Positions 44,901 to 57,141 of a DNA stretch of 64,000 nt are shown piece after piece (the first letter of the stretch is position 1; each line of letters begins with the position of its first letter). A program made the position numbers and the translations under genes. The DNA is from Mucidula mucida (Eukaryota > Basidiomycota > Agaricomycetes > Agaricales > Physalacriaceae): contig JADNYV010000043.1 in the NCBI GenBank assembly GCA_015501055.1, forward strand, positions 1 through 64,000, read 5' to 3'. A model generated the notes under the pieces. It ran no database searches. It worked only from the letters and a program-made list of their open reading frames with translations, and had not been told where the DNA came from.

Positions 44901-45849
44901 ATGATGGTGGCTGTGCGACTAAAGCCTCTTCCATCAACCACCACGACCGGACAAGGGATGTCAGCTTTGCCTCCGGAGTTGGAACGCGACATTTTCGAGA
45001 TGTGTGTCCGAAATGATCTGACTACAGCTCCAGCCCTCACGTTAGTCGCTAAAAGAGTTCGCATGTGGTATGTATCATCCTCCGTCCCGGAATCTATGCG
45101 TATCATGTCTGAACAGGGTCGAACCTATGTTATACGAGTCCATTACCATAGGACGGCCTACTGTTGACGACGCCTTGCTCATGCGAACATTTACTTCGAC
45201 GCCGGTCGCATTTTTTGCCTCCGCAGTGAAGAACCTCTGCTTGACGCGCAGGGTGCCGAACGATGCTGCTCGCTATGTGCTCGAGGCTTGCTCAAGCGTA
45301 CAGCGTCTAGCGTGTTGGGTCGACAGGCTCGAAAATCATGGCCTTGGTGATCTCATAGTTCCCAAAACCTCTCTGCAAGAGCTATCTTGTGGGATGTCTG
45401 TCGTTCGCCTTTTGACCGCGCGGAGTCTCGAATGTCCATGGGTTTCCCGACTAACCCATCTTGAACTTATCATGTTTGATATTGAATTCGTTCAATTGTC
45501 CACTTTCCCGCAGCTCACTCACTTTAGTCTACTCGTTGGGTACTTTGAGGCAGTTGTAGGTGATCTTATAACGTTCATCTCAGCGACGTGTGCTTCTATC
45601 TCCGTCATTTCTGTGCAATTTGAGGAGGCAGATCAGCCGGAGCTTGTTTTTCCCTGGTCGACTGACCCTCGGGTCGTTCTCTCCTTGCGGGACCGTTCTG
45701 AGCCAACTAGAGCTTGGACAAGAGGGGATCGATGGACAACAGTAGAGAACGTTATAGAGGACCGTAAAGCATTGGGCTCTGTTGCATCACCATCGAATTG
45801 GCTACTTGACTTGTCGGTCATATTTCAATCCGTCTATGTGAAGGTCTGA
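44901..45849 (+). CDS. F-box-like protein (short Agaricomycete type)
   Basis: SALPPELERDIFEMCVRNDL and PALTLVAKRVRMW form the F-box-like start. An intron (about 45068-45118) leads to VEPMLYESITIG. The rest is leucine-rich without clear repeats, for example WVSRLTHLELIMFDIEFVQL and FPQLTHFSLLVGYFEAVVGD. The true start may be the ATG at 44958 (MSALPPEL). It resembles many Agaricomycete proteins that score weakly as F-box, so a role in SCF ligase targeting is an inference. Confidence 0.68.
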
Positions 45850-46039
45850 AAAGTTGACCAATCATTCCAGTAATATAACCTAATCGTCAATTCCTCGAGC
45901 TCAGGGCAATTCTTGCAATAACAATCGTGGTACGTATCGAACCTTGATCTAACATTGGTACAGCGGCTCATTGCATCGTCTTCAATATAACAGGCAACAG
46001 GCATGCGCATCATAAGACGAACTCCAACTCATGGAGTCT

Positions 46040-46622
46040 TTAATCAGAGTAATCATCGTATCCACCGCTGGAATATTCTCGGGAGGCGTATCCACCATCA
46101 TCACCATAACCCTGGTCATCGTCGTAGTATTCCGATTCGTACTCCCTACCATCGGTATACCTCCATCGTCGTCTTCGCGAGAGACGTAACCCGAACTGGC
46201 ATGATGCTCATAGTCCGACTGTCCCGACGACTCTTGTTCATAATGACATATCGGTCGCCGTTGGGACGGTCATAGTGGGCGTAACGGCCATTTCCACTCT
46301 CATAGTATCTCGAATCGTCAAAGTTCTTGTAATAGTATCCCCCGTCTCCGTGAAATTCCACGCGTTACAGGGTGATGTGGCAAGAAAGGTGTACACTAAC
46401 TGGTTCGAGTAGCGATACCCATGATTGCCATGGTCATCGCGGCGCGTACTGTACTGATTTCCCTTTGAATTTTCGGGATTTAGTCCAGGGGAGAGATGTC
46501 TGCATGAGATTTTGCACCTGCGAGTTGACACCCCTCCCTGTCGTCGTACAGTGCTGTCCTCGACTGTCCCAAGGCATGGCAGCTTTGACGTTCGAATTGA
46601 AGAAGCTTCTCCAATCTTCCAA
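46040..46622 (-). CDS. Tyr/Gly/Asp-rich low-complexity protein
   Basis: The start MEDWRSFFNSNVKAAMPW is plausible. Low-complexity blocks follow in different frames: NFDDSRYYESGNGRYAHYDR, YEQESSGQSDYEHHASSGYV and GREYESEYYDDDQGYGDDGG, and the end is REYSSGGYDDYSD with TAA. The composition of Tyr, Gly, Ser and Asp stays constant while the frame changes twice (near 46245-46255 and near 46150), which indicates one-base losses rather than separate genes. No folded domain is apparent. Such sequences can be prion-like or phase-separating, but this is only a compositional inference. Confidence 0.5.
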
Positions 46623-48441
46623 ACTTTAATCAATGATTAGTGGTCTAGACCAATGATGTAATGAGCAGTTTGATAGCTCGGGTCACGGTCAGGTTAAGCA
46701 GATAATGAAGATAAGCGGTCCCGGGCAGAATAGACATTTTGGTTCCCAACATCATCAGTGCCACGCTTGATCGCTTCGACTGTTGCGCTGTGGCGCATTA
46801 TGGGCAGAGTCTTCATCTCCCGTACCGGCCGATATGATCTCCGATGAGAACCGAGATTGCTAATCACATGCTCGGTCCGAAAGCCGGCACAGCCACCCGC
46901 TTTAATGTCCTTGATTCCCCATGTTCCGATCCATGCTACCGTTCCTTTCCGTTTTACTACCATCTTATAATATCTGACTGTCTACTATAATGGTTCTGGG
47001 TCCATCCGTGAACAAGTTTATGTGCGTTCTGCTCTCTGTTTCCTTCTTCAGCCTTGGTCCTGATCCGTTTTCTAGCCCTTACCTTTCTCTCGGCATTGCC
47101 AGCGCCGCCTTTGCCTTTCAGACGTATGAGCATCTGCTGGCAGCAGCAGCGGAAGGCAGCTACTGATGCACATTTTGGATTCTAGAACCGTTCTATACCC
47201 ATGGCATCACGAACTAGACGATGCATTCCGGAAGTTGAAGGCGGAGCAAGCGACCGCACTAAAGGAGTTTCACGAGGTACGACTGACAACGTTGCTTCCA
47301 CATGTACATCTTTACAATTTTTTCATTTAGCTGAAACTCAAGCGCTTTGAAGATTTGGAGAAAAAGTTGGTCGGCGTAGAACTACGGCAGGTGAGCATCA
47401 TTTTTACTATCACCAAGGTCGCTTTGCGTATTGACGCAGGCCTAGGATATTTCGGAGGGGTTAGTTACGAAGAGAGGTTGATCCCTATTCCGAGCACTGC
47501 GATGTTGTAGTTAGGTATGGTCCTTCGCACACCGAACCGTCAGGCTTGGTCGCGTGCATCGCTCATTCTCTTTGCAGTGTATCATTATCAGACTAAGAGC
47601 AGTATCGCGAATAGATATCTAGAGCTTTTATCTTCACCCGTGCACCCTTTCATCGTATCGCCTTCGTGCTGAACACCAACCCTTCACGCTGTTCATAAAA
47701 TCGCAAGACGTCCAATTTAGTATTCCTTAGCTGTGAAGGTTGGACGGCTATATTCCTGTGACTGCACTCTTAATCCATTACAGCAACTGTCAACCCCATT
47801 CGCATTGATGATGGCGTCATTTTGTCCACTTACTTGCAGATCTCACCATAGTTTCGAGTACATTGTCGACTTCGAGAAGCGCGATATTCATGAAGCCAAT
47901 GTGCTTGTGAGAGTATTGCCTGGTCTACTACGTAACTCTTTCTGATTCCTTTGGCAGATAGAAAAGCCCATAAACTGTTCGTCGGATTGTTCAGCATCCC
48001 ACGGAACACCACCCATCGTCGATGAATTATCTTGACTCACCAAGGTCTTCCCTGGACCCTCGATACTGTAAGTACTGTGCTGGATAGCGTGACTTGGATC
48101 CAAAGAGATCGCCAGTTTCAATGATTGTTTTGAAGATATGGCTTGATGGTTATCATAGGATGTACTGTATACTTTTCATTCATCTCCAACTGCGTACGTG
48201 TTTGGGCAGTGTATGGCGTTATTTTCGTTGAGATACAGCAATAATTTGATATTGAGTCTCCGAAGGGGATACGAAGAGATAACGTGCCATGTGCACTTGC
48301 GTTATCAACATGATTCATGAGAGAGTACCTGCTTTCTTCAACTTGTCAATCATTCATTTTACGTCGACAGGTGCATATAAAGGTGGAGTTTAGTGTATAG
48401 CACTCCTACTCACTCTCTCACCAACCACCACCACGACCAGT
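46623..48441. other. 1.8-kb region without a secure gene
   Basis: Small candidates only. A plus-strand start at 47008 reads MVLGPSVNKFMCVLLSVSFF, and further exon-like pieces near 47190-47395 (LDDAFRKLKAEQATALKEFH, LKRFEDLEKKLVGVELRQ) form a short coiled coil. A minus-strand frame of 89 codons lies at 46694-46963. I cannot assemble a complete gene or name a family. Confidence 0.3.
48376..48382 (+). promoter_or_regulatory. TATA box of the ABC transporter gene
   Basis: TATAAAG lies 60-66 bp before the start codon, followed by a pyrimidine- and CA-rich leader. Confidence 0.55.
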
Positions 48442-51400
48442 ATGGCGCCTAGCCTGAGCGCTTCGTTCAGTGCTATGTCGGACACATCGTTCGAAAGGTT
48501 CCAAACTGTCATGGACATGTCAACGTTTCTTGAAATTCTGGCGAAGAACAAGAACAGGTGCGTTACCAGCGTATTGCGCGTCGCGGTGCTAAGGTCGGCG
48601 CAGGCTGTTCACGAATACGCTTATTTTCCCTTTCTACTTTGCCATCGCATCGGTCGTCGTTCTCCTCATCCAAATCGTCGCAAGCGCACTCGTAAAGCCT
48701 GCTGATAAAAAGGATGCGTCGCCTACTCCCGTCAACGGCATGGACCGCACCGTACACCCCTCTGGCTTCCTTGCCGACTTTAAACGTCATGTTGCAGAGA
48801 ACGGCGGCACGACGATTTTCGTGTATCGCGTACTGCGCCTTGTTGGGAATCTGGTGCTCTTGGGACTGGCTATAACGACACTAGTGCTAGATGAGATAGA
48901 GGATGGTAGCGAATCAGTTAATGTTACTGGAAAGTGGGGCAAGAAGCACAAGAAGAAGAAGGCGCGCAAGGACTGGCTCACTAAGCACGAGTGGATTGGC
49001 GCCGCGCTCTGTATGACTTATGTGCGTGTACCGTTAACTAGCACTTGATTCCCACTAACCGATGCATAGTTTTACACTTCGCTCTTGGCTCTGATATCCG
49101 TAACTGCGCGAAAGCAGTGGGCAAGGATGTCCATTCGTCACTTGCATCTCGTCCTCGTACCCACGGTGTTCATCTATATCTATCGCAATGTCGCGCCGTT
49201 GGCGACATTCACCAAACTCCCGCAAGACTTGCAGGAGGGACCGCTTCTGTGGGCCAAAGTTATAACACTTGCGATTACTGCTATCGTCATCCCGCTCTTC
49301 GTACCTCGTGAATACATTCCCGTCGACCCCAACAACCCCGCGGAAGTCCCGAACGCAGAACAGGTTACGCCGCTTATTTCTCTCTTCCTCTACTTCTGGA
49401 TGGATCCCGTCGTAAAAGCCGCCGTTAAAGTCGCACATCTACCCTACGAGCAGCTGCCAGCGCTTGCTGATTACGACACTGCAGCGTATCTCAAGAGCAG
49501 GTCGTTCAAGGTGAGTTATGTCGCTGTTCTATGTCCGCGTAACTGAGTGAGATTCCCCAGCATCTTGACGTGTTTTCAGGGGCTAAACAGCGCCACCTGT
49601 TCTTTGGTTTAATGCGTATCTTCGCCAAAGATTATGTGGTTCTTGTAACCATGCTGATTGTACAAGTGTGCGCGGATTTTGCTGCCCCGATCGGTATCAA
49701 TCGACTGCTCAAGTAAGAACAACCGTCTTGCTTATGGGCCTCACTGACGTTTTGCAGCTACCTGGAGGTCAAAGATAAGGGAACAGTCGAATATCGCCCT
49801 TGGTTGTGGATTGCATGGCTCTTCTTCGGTCCGACCATTAGTTCGATTTCTTTCGACTGGTACATCTTCATCGCTGTGAGTCTCTTCGTCATGTCCGCGT
49901 GCTTTCTATCTAAGATCTACTTCAAGACGCGTCTACTCGTTCGCTGCGAGGCGATCGTTACCCAACTCGTCTTTGAGCATGCGCTACGTATCCGCATGAA
50001 GGCTGAGGCTCATAGCACCACTCCTACACCTTCGACACCTTCAGAAGCATCTGCGCCTGCTACCCCAGGCGATGTCACACCGCCGGACACCGAACATGCT
50101 ACCGATGGCTCAACTGATACTGAAACCACCCTCCATTCCCCCGCATCCTCTGAAGGGGATGCTCACTCGCGTGACACAACCTTGAAAGATAGTTCTGCGA
50201 GTGTCAAGTCGACCGATGACTCGAAGAAGGGAAAAGAGACTGCTCCAGTCGATCCGGAGGCAAAGAACCTTGTCGGGAAGATCAACAACTTGGTGACGAC
50301 TGACTTGCAAAACATTGTGGACTCACGTGATTTCATACGATTGGCTGTCTACACCCCGGTGTCCGTCATCTTTTGTGTGGGTTTTCTGTATGTTATCCTT
50401 GGGTGGAGGTATGTCTGCGTTCCTTGTCTTGGAGCTCGGTAACGAAGACGTTTACTTTAGTGCCTTCGTCGGCCTGGCTGTCATCATCGTCAGCTTCCCG
50501 CTGCCTGGATTCTTGACAAAGGTCGTCCAGGATGTGCAGGGTGCAACGCTCAAGAAAACTGATGGTCGGGTTCAAGAAGTCACTGAAAGTACGTCTATCG
50601 TTGATATTTTTAAAAAAACAGCCCAGGCTGATTTTCGATATGTAGTTGTCAATGTCATGCGTATGATCAAGCTATTCGGCTGGGAGCGAAAAATGGACGA
50701 GCGTGTGGCCGAGAAGCGGGAGGAGGAACTCTTCTGGATCAAGCGCAGGCAGTTGCTCGACCTTGCAGTTGGGCTGATCAAGTGCGCACAGAAATGTTGT
50801 CTTCGAATATCTGCTGACATCCTTCCAGTTTCTTGATTCCAGTCTTAACGATGATGGCAACCTATGCGACCTAGTATGTGTTGTAATATTTGCGTTGCTG
50901 TCTCTTTCTAACAATTGTTACAGTGTCAGTTTTCATCATTCTTCCAATCGTATCCGGGCCTTCACTTACACTCATCCAGACCCTCATCATGAAGAAAGAG
51001 CTCAGTGCTTCAAAGGTCTTCTCCAGCATGACGATCTTCAACATGTTCTCCGAACAGTTGCATCGTCTACTGTTCACGGTTACGCAAGTTACGGCGGGCA
51101 AAGTGTCGTTGGATCGTCTCACCAAATTCTTGCGCCAGGTATGATTGCTTGTATCTTTTTCTCTGTTTCACGTGTAATAATTTGTTCTTAGACCGAACTC
51201 CTCGATACCTTCTCAGAAAAGGATCAGATTCCGATTATGCCTGTCGGTGGCCCTCGCAAAGACCTTGGCCTGGGTCAAGCTACTTTCTCGTGGTCGAACG
51301 ATGGTGACGTTGATGGATCGTTGACTCCCTCGAAACGCGACTTCATGCTCCGTATCGACGATGAACTCATCTTCCGTCAAAATTGCTTCAACCTTGTTAT

Positions 51401-54400
51401 TGGGCCGACTGGATCTGGGAAAACGTCTCTACTCATGGCGTTACTTGGTATGTCGCGATCTTCGTGATGTCGGCCAATCGTTCATCTCGTTCTTAAGGTG
51501 AAATGCATTTCATCCCGTCTGGGCCAGGGTCTTGGTACAACCTTCCGCGCGAAGGAGGCGTTGCATATGCCGCCCAAGAATCCTGGGTATTGAATGCTAC
51601 TATCAAGGTAACTGACCGTCTCCTCATGACCTGGGCTTCTCGTTGACGTGAGACAGGAAAACATCCTCTTCGGTGCCGAGTTTGACGAACAGCGATACAA
51701 GAAGGTCATTCGTCAATGCGGACTGAAGCGCGATTTGACTTTGTTCGATGCTGGTGATCAAACCGAGGTCGGGGAAAAGGGCCTTACATTGAGTGGCGGC
51801 CAAAAAGCCCGAATCACTCTAGCGCGCGCGATCTATTCGAGTGCTTCTATTATCCTCCTTGATGACGTCCTTGCTGCCCTTGAGTGAGTATACTTCACGT
51901 TCGTTTTCTGCTAAATCTGACGGAAATTTCTAGTGTGCATACATCAAAGTGGATTATCGAGAAATGCTTCAAAGGAGACTTGGTCAAGGATCGGACTATC
52001 ATCTTAGTTGTACGTCTTTATAATCTCTCAGCCCTTCTTACTTGCTGATATTTCAAGACTCACAATATCGCGATGGCCCAACCGATTGCCGACTTCGTCG
52101 TGTCGTTGAAGGACGGACGCATCGCTAGTCAGGGAACTATGTCGACAGCCCTTGCACAAAATAAGGCGCTTCTCAAAGAGGCCAGAGAGGACGCTGAGGC
52201 CATCAGCAGAGATGCTGAAGACGTTAACGCTGACGATGAAGACGATGAAGAGGAATCAGAGAAGAAATCGGATGGGAAACTTATCGTGGCGGAAGAGATT
52301 CAGGAAGGTCATCTCAGCTGGGCATCTCGTGAGTTTGCCGCTTTCTGCTCCATTCGCACGCAAAGCTGATGCCGTCATAGTCAAATTGTATCTGTCTGCT
52401 CTTGGTGGAAACCATGTCATGCTCTTCTTTGTTGGCTATCTCGGGGCATACATGTTTCAGGAATTGGGCGCCACGCTCCAGACATGGTTTCTGGGCTACT
52501 GGGCCTCTCAATACGATACGCATGATGCTGCGGACGTTCCTGCGCTGAAGTACGTTGTCAGCAATTCTACTTGGACTCGTTTCTAAACTCGCTCTCTTTC
52601 TTCCAGATATATTGGCATCTATGGTATCCTCTTGTGCTCGCGCCGCTCATTATTTCATGCTAAACTGCTTTCCAGGCTTGATTCTTCTCGTTGGATTCTC
52701 GTTCTACATCGTGTCCTTTGTGACGTACGTGTTTGGTGCAATTAGGGCATCTCGAACCATCAACCGCAAGTTGGTCGAGTCCATTCTCGGTTCGACGCTG
52801 AGGCGAGTCTATCTCTAGCTGTCTCAAACATAGCTAACCTTCAATAGATGGCTTGACACGACGCCGACATCACGGATCATTGCGAGATGTACACAAGATA
52901 TTCGTGCTGGTAAGCATGTTTCGTATGTGTCATGCCCTTAAGAGGTTCTAACATGAAGCATAGTTGATGGTCCCGTTCCCGAGTTGCTCATGTATCTCTC
53001 CCATATGACGCTGTCTATGTTGTTCAAGTTCTGTGCTGTGGTATGGTTTACTCCAGTGTTCATCTTCGCCGGTCTCGCCGTCGCTTTCTTGGGCTATTGG
53101 ATCGGCCAGGTCTACATTAAGGCCCAGCTATCGGTGAAGCGAGAAATGTCCAATGCGAGGTCGCCTGTATTGGCACAGTAAGACCCCTTCTTTTACCCTC
53201 GTACGCGGATCTGACCAGCGCCCCCCTAGTTTCGGTGCAGCTATCTCTGGTCTGAGTAAGCGCACAGGCTCCAGAGCTCTATCAACTTGCTAACTTGACT
53301 ACTAGCATCTATACGGGCATACGGCGCGCAAACCAGCTTCATTAACGAGTCTTTGACGCGTATCAATAAGTATACACGTACTGCACGCACATTCTATAAC
53401 CTGAATCGTTGGATCGACGTTCGCATTGATGCTCTCGGAAGTCTGTTCTCCGCGAGTCTTGCTGCCTACCTAGTCTACACCCAAAGCGAAAATGCTGCCA
53501 ACATTGGTTTCTCATTGAACATGGCTATCGGATTCAGCTCTCTGATCTTGTGGTGGGTCCGGTTGTTGAATATGTTTGAAGTCCAGGGTGAGCTTCACTT
53601 TGATTGTTTTTGACTTGCTCCGTTTGCTTAACATTTCTCAGGGAACAGGTAGAACTTCTCCTATCTTGCTGTTGGACGATTAACTGACCGTCCCTTCCAA
53701 GTCTCGAGCGTATTCAAGGTTATCTTGAAATCGAACAGGAAGAGAAGCCAACGCAAGATGGTGTGCCACCCGCGTATTGGCCGGCGAGCGGCGAGCTTCG
53801 TGTGGAAAACCTCACGGCAAGGTATTCGCCAGATGGCCCTAAGGTCCTCCATAACTTGTCCTTCACAATTAACTCCGGGGAACGCATTGGTATTGGTGAG
53901 ATTTTCATGCATGATTCGCGCAGGCGGCGCCCTAACTGATTTGTAGTGGGTCGCACTGGATCCGGAAAGAGTTCGTTAACACTCTCTCTTCTTCGCTGTA
54001 TATACACGGAAGGGAACGTGTTCTACGACGGCAAGCCTACGAAGTCTCTGAACCTCGATCAGCTTCGTTCGAAAATAACCATCATTCCGCAAGTCGTGAG
54101 TATTCCGATACGTGTGTTTGTTCGATCTTGCTCATTTAGTCTTTCTAGCCCGAACTCTTAAGTGGGTCCTTGCGACAGAACTTGGATCCCTTCGATCAAT
54201 ATGATGATGCGACGCTGAACGATGCGCTCCGAGCCGCTGGCCTGTTTTCTCTCCAAAGCGAGATGGAAGAAGGCAGGATTACACTCGACAGTGCTATCTC
54301 CAGTGGTGGCTCTAATCTGTCTGTTGGCCAACGGCAAATTTTGGCTCTGGCTCGTGCGCTTGTCAGAGGCAGCAAGTTACTCATTTTGGATGAAGGTAAG

Positions 54401-54876
54401 TTTACAGTGGTTCCTTAATGATTCTGCGATTGACAATCGTTGCAGCAACTTCTGCCATAGGTGCGATTGAAGATGACTACGTTAGGGCTAAGCTAATAAC
54501 GATGTTCACAGATTATAAGACGGATAGTATTATCCAGACGTCTTTACGGAACGAGCTGAAATCCGATATGACGCTGATTACTGTCGCACATCGGCTGCAG
54601 ACCATCATGGATGCAGACAAAATTGTATGTCCAAAACTATTCTCTCTTTCTCTCAACTCACTGATCGTCGCTTTGCAGATGGTCCTGGATGCAGGTCACA
54701 TTGTGAGTGTTTTGTCTGACTTGCAGTTTTGCCTCGATGGCTGACGTACCCTTCTAAAGGTCGAGTTTGATAGTCCACAGGCGTTGCTGAAGATACCCGA
54801 TGGTAAATTACGATCTCTCGTCGACGAGTCGGCAGATAAGGACGTGTTGTATGCGATGGCTGATAAGAAAGTCTAG
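48442..54876 (+). CDS. full-size ABCC (MRP-type) ABC transporter
   Basis: This is an ATP-driven exporter of about 1,450 residues with a TMD0-like N-terminal helix set, TMD1, NBD1, TMD2 and NBD2. NBD1 has Walker [10 protein letters not shown], signature [16 protein letters not shown] and Walker [14 protein letters not shown], with Asp in place of the catalytic Glu, as is common in ABCC proteins. NBD2 is canonical: [45 protein letters not shown] hydrophilic Pro/Thr/Ser/Asp-rich insert of about 85 residues (50020-50270) interrupts TMD1 in a cytoplasmic loop, and an acidic linker follows NBD1 (52190-52290). About 20 introns join well. One splice near 50875-50935 may contain a one-base loss. It likely exports conjugates or xenobiotics at the plasma or vacuolar membrane. 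Confidence 0.92.
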
Positions 54877-55488
54877 AGAGACGATGATGAAGTATTTATT
54901 CCAGATGTTTATCTTTATAATTCTTGGGGCTATCTATCGACGATATATCTGTTCTTGCGACCTACTTTGGGGTTGGAGGGATCAACCATCCCATTCGCTT
55001 CGATCGGTCTTTGCTCAGTCGAAATAGCAGTATCGAAATAGCAGTACTGGAGGTTTGGTTCTGTTCGGGTCTGGGCGCTCTCGCGACCTCCAATGGCTGT
55101 AATCTGTATGCAGGTATCAACGCAGTCAATCACACCGGCGTCTATCGTATCCGCTCATCCATGTTCTCTTTCTGGAATACTGGCATTATCTTGTTTGGCG
55201 CTTACTCTCGGTCTCGCGGTCTAATGTGAGCAAAACTGTCAAGCAGCGGTCGCTCTTCAACCTGGTTCAGCCTACGTCGCGAGCGGAGAGTCTAGATGGC
55301 CAAGAGCGAGGTAAACCCGAGTGAGAACGACTGAAGATCGTCGTGTTATAAGTGATGCACTCTGTGGAGGCTACCCCTTATCGACGTCGTTGCAATTGTT
55401 CTTGTTTCTGTATTCCAGTGTCCAGATCTATAGTAAGTGAACATTCTTTCATGGGGTGCATGGTGAGCTTGGTTGAACGCATGTATAG
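54877..55488. other. intergenic, nothing secure
   Basis: The stretch TCGAAATAGCAGTA is repeated in tandem at 55018-55047. A 101-codon open frame (54924-55229) looks accidental. An upstream ATG (55297, MAKSE) could be a first exon of the next gene. Confidence 0.35.
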
Positions 55489-56224
55489 ATGTCGAAAGTC
55501 GAGCCCCAAGGTCCCATCAAGAATGCAACGACTGGATATGAGAAATATGTCGTGCAACGTATGAACATTAGGATGAAGTTTCAACTCATCGCCGTGAGTA
55601 GTCTCGACTTGGATGAGGCCTGACTGACATCCTTTTAACAATAGACGAGCCTTCTTCTTGCTGTGACCTCGCCCTTCGCGCTCCCCATGCTCCTGCAGAA
55701 AGCGCAGCACCTCGATGAAGGCCTGAACGCGTCGTGGGATACCCTCATCACTGCCGCGTGGGTCATGACAGCCGGCACATTTTTGACCTTGGCACATGCG
55801 AGAGGCCTCCTTTACACCTATGACCAGAAGATCCACACAGATCCAAGCACCGACGGCTACATCTTTACCGGAAAATCATTCGTAAAGAGTATTCTCATCT
55901 TCAAGCAAAACTAGGTGTACTGACGCTGCCTCTACCCAGACCGTCAAAGGTTCCTACATCTCTGGTGTTTCCAAGGTTTCTGGTCACATGAACGGAGCCA
56001 GCGTTACCACTCTTGGAGCTGGCGCTAGTGCCTTCCTCTTCCACTATTACCCTACCGGCACCATCACTGTCGGAGCCATCGCTGCTGCTACCTTCCTTGT
56101 CGACTCTATCGTATCGCAGGTCAAGCAGGGCACCCTCCTCAAGGGCAACACCCTTTCCGCTGTCTCCAATTTGCGCGGAGCAGTATCAGAAAACACACTC
56201 GGAGCTATGGTCCCAGCTCTCTAG
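55489..56224 (+). CDS. small multi-pass membrane protein of unknown function
   Basis: Exon 1 encodes MSKVEPQGPIKNATTGYEKY and VVQRMNIRMKFQLIA. Exon 2 has a helix (LLLAVTSPFALPMLL), a second helix (LITAAWVMTAGTFLTLAHA) and ends in TGKSF. An intron (GTAAAG...CCCAG, about 55881-55951) leads to TVKGSYISGVSKVSGHMNGA, then two Gly/Ala-rich helices (TLGAGASAFLFHYYP and GTITVGAIAAATFLVDSIVS) and the end GAMVPAL. It therefore has about four membrane spans and roughly 200 residues. I do not recognise the family. If the intron were missed, the ORF would stop early at 55914. Confidence 0.6.
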
Positions 56225-57141
56225 TTACGATGATTTCTGGCGGCCGGAGCCTGAGGTGAGGGTGTTGGACGTATATGTAGACACACGCTTGACATGCGTA
56301 ATTTGGATTTCATTCTCCTTCTTATCAAACTATTTTATGTATCCAGACGAGTCGCTGAGTATCGTGCATGCCTCGATGATAGCAGAAGAGGATTGGTCTT
56401 GGAACCGGACCGAGTGAGGGTGTAAAAAGACAGCCGTTCCTAGTACCACTACTGGAGGCACCCGAGTACGAGTACTAGGGTCCCGCATCAAAATCTAGAC
56501 TAGGCAGACATTGCAGTTGAGCCTTGAGTTGAGCCGAAAGTCCTCATAGGCATCGAGATTCCTGAGCAATGAATCGGGATTAAGCTCTTGATCAAGAGCG
56601 AGCAAATTTGATCTCTGTGCCTCAACTCAACGCCACTGGTCGCTGTGCGATCATTGTTGTACGAATCGTGAGGAATCATGCCAGGCTGCAGGTTTGAGGC
56701 AGGATCTATCCATCCATCTTACGAAAATAACTCAAAACCGTCCTGGGGTACTCGTGCTGACGCGGCGAGAAGCTCTGGTACTGATGCGGAGCTCTAGCCC
56801 CCTCTGTTGCCTTCTGTTCTGCCACAATCCTCGGCGAGCTGATTGATAACTTGATCTTGTTTGTGCGAGGCAAAGACGATTGCCAGCTGTTAGGACGGAG
56901 CCACCGTAGTCACTCCGAAAACAACTCAAATTGAAACTCAGCTATTAAATGAAGTTTGTTGGAAAGGGTAACGTAAGAGTACACCGACTGTCAATTTACC
57001 TTCCACCGTTACGTTCGCACTTGCTGTTGACGCTATCGTGATTCCTGAACCTTCTGAATTGATATACTTAGAATCACAGCAGGCTGCACCTCAGCAACGT
57101 GTCCTCTCTGTATTTCAGCGTACAACCATATCGCTTTCAAA
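56225..57141. other. intergenic, nothing recognised
   Basis: This is a 0.9-kb spacer. A 65-codon minus-strand frame at 56732-56929 has no similarity I know. Short imperfect self-similar stretches (TTGAGTTGAGCC near 56520) do not form a recognisable element. Confidence 0.45.

Noticed and set aside
54924..55229. 101-codon open frame after the ABC transporter
   Set aside because: No motif, unusual composition, and no splice context; most likely accidental 3' flank.
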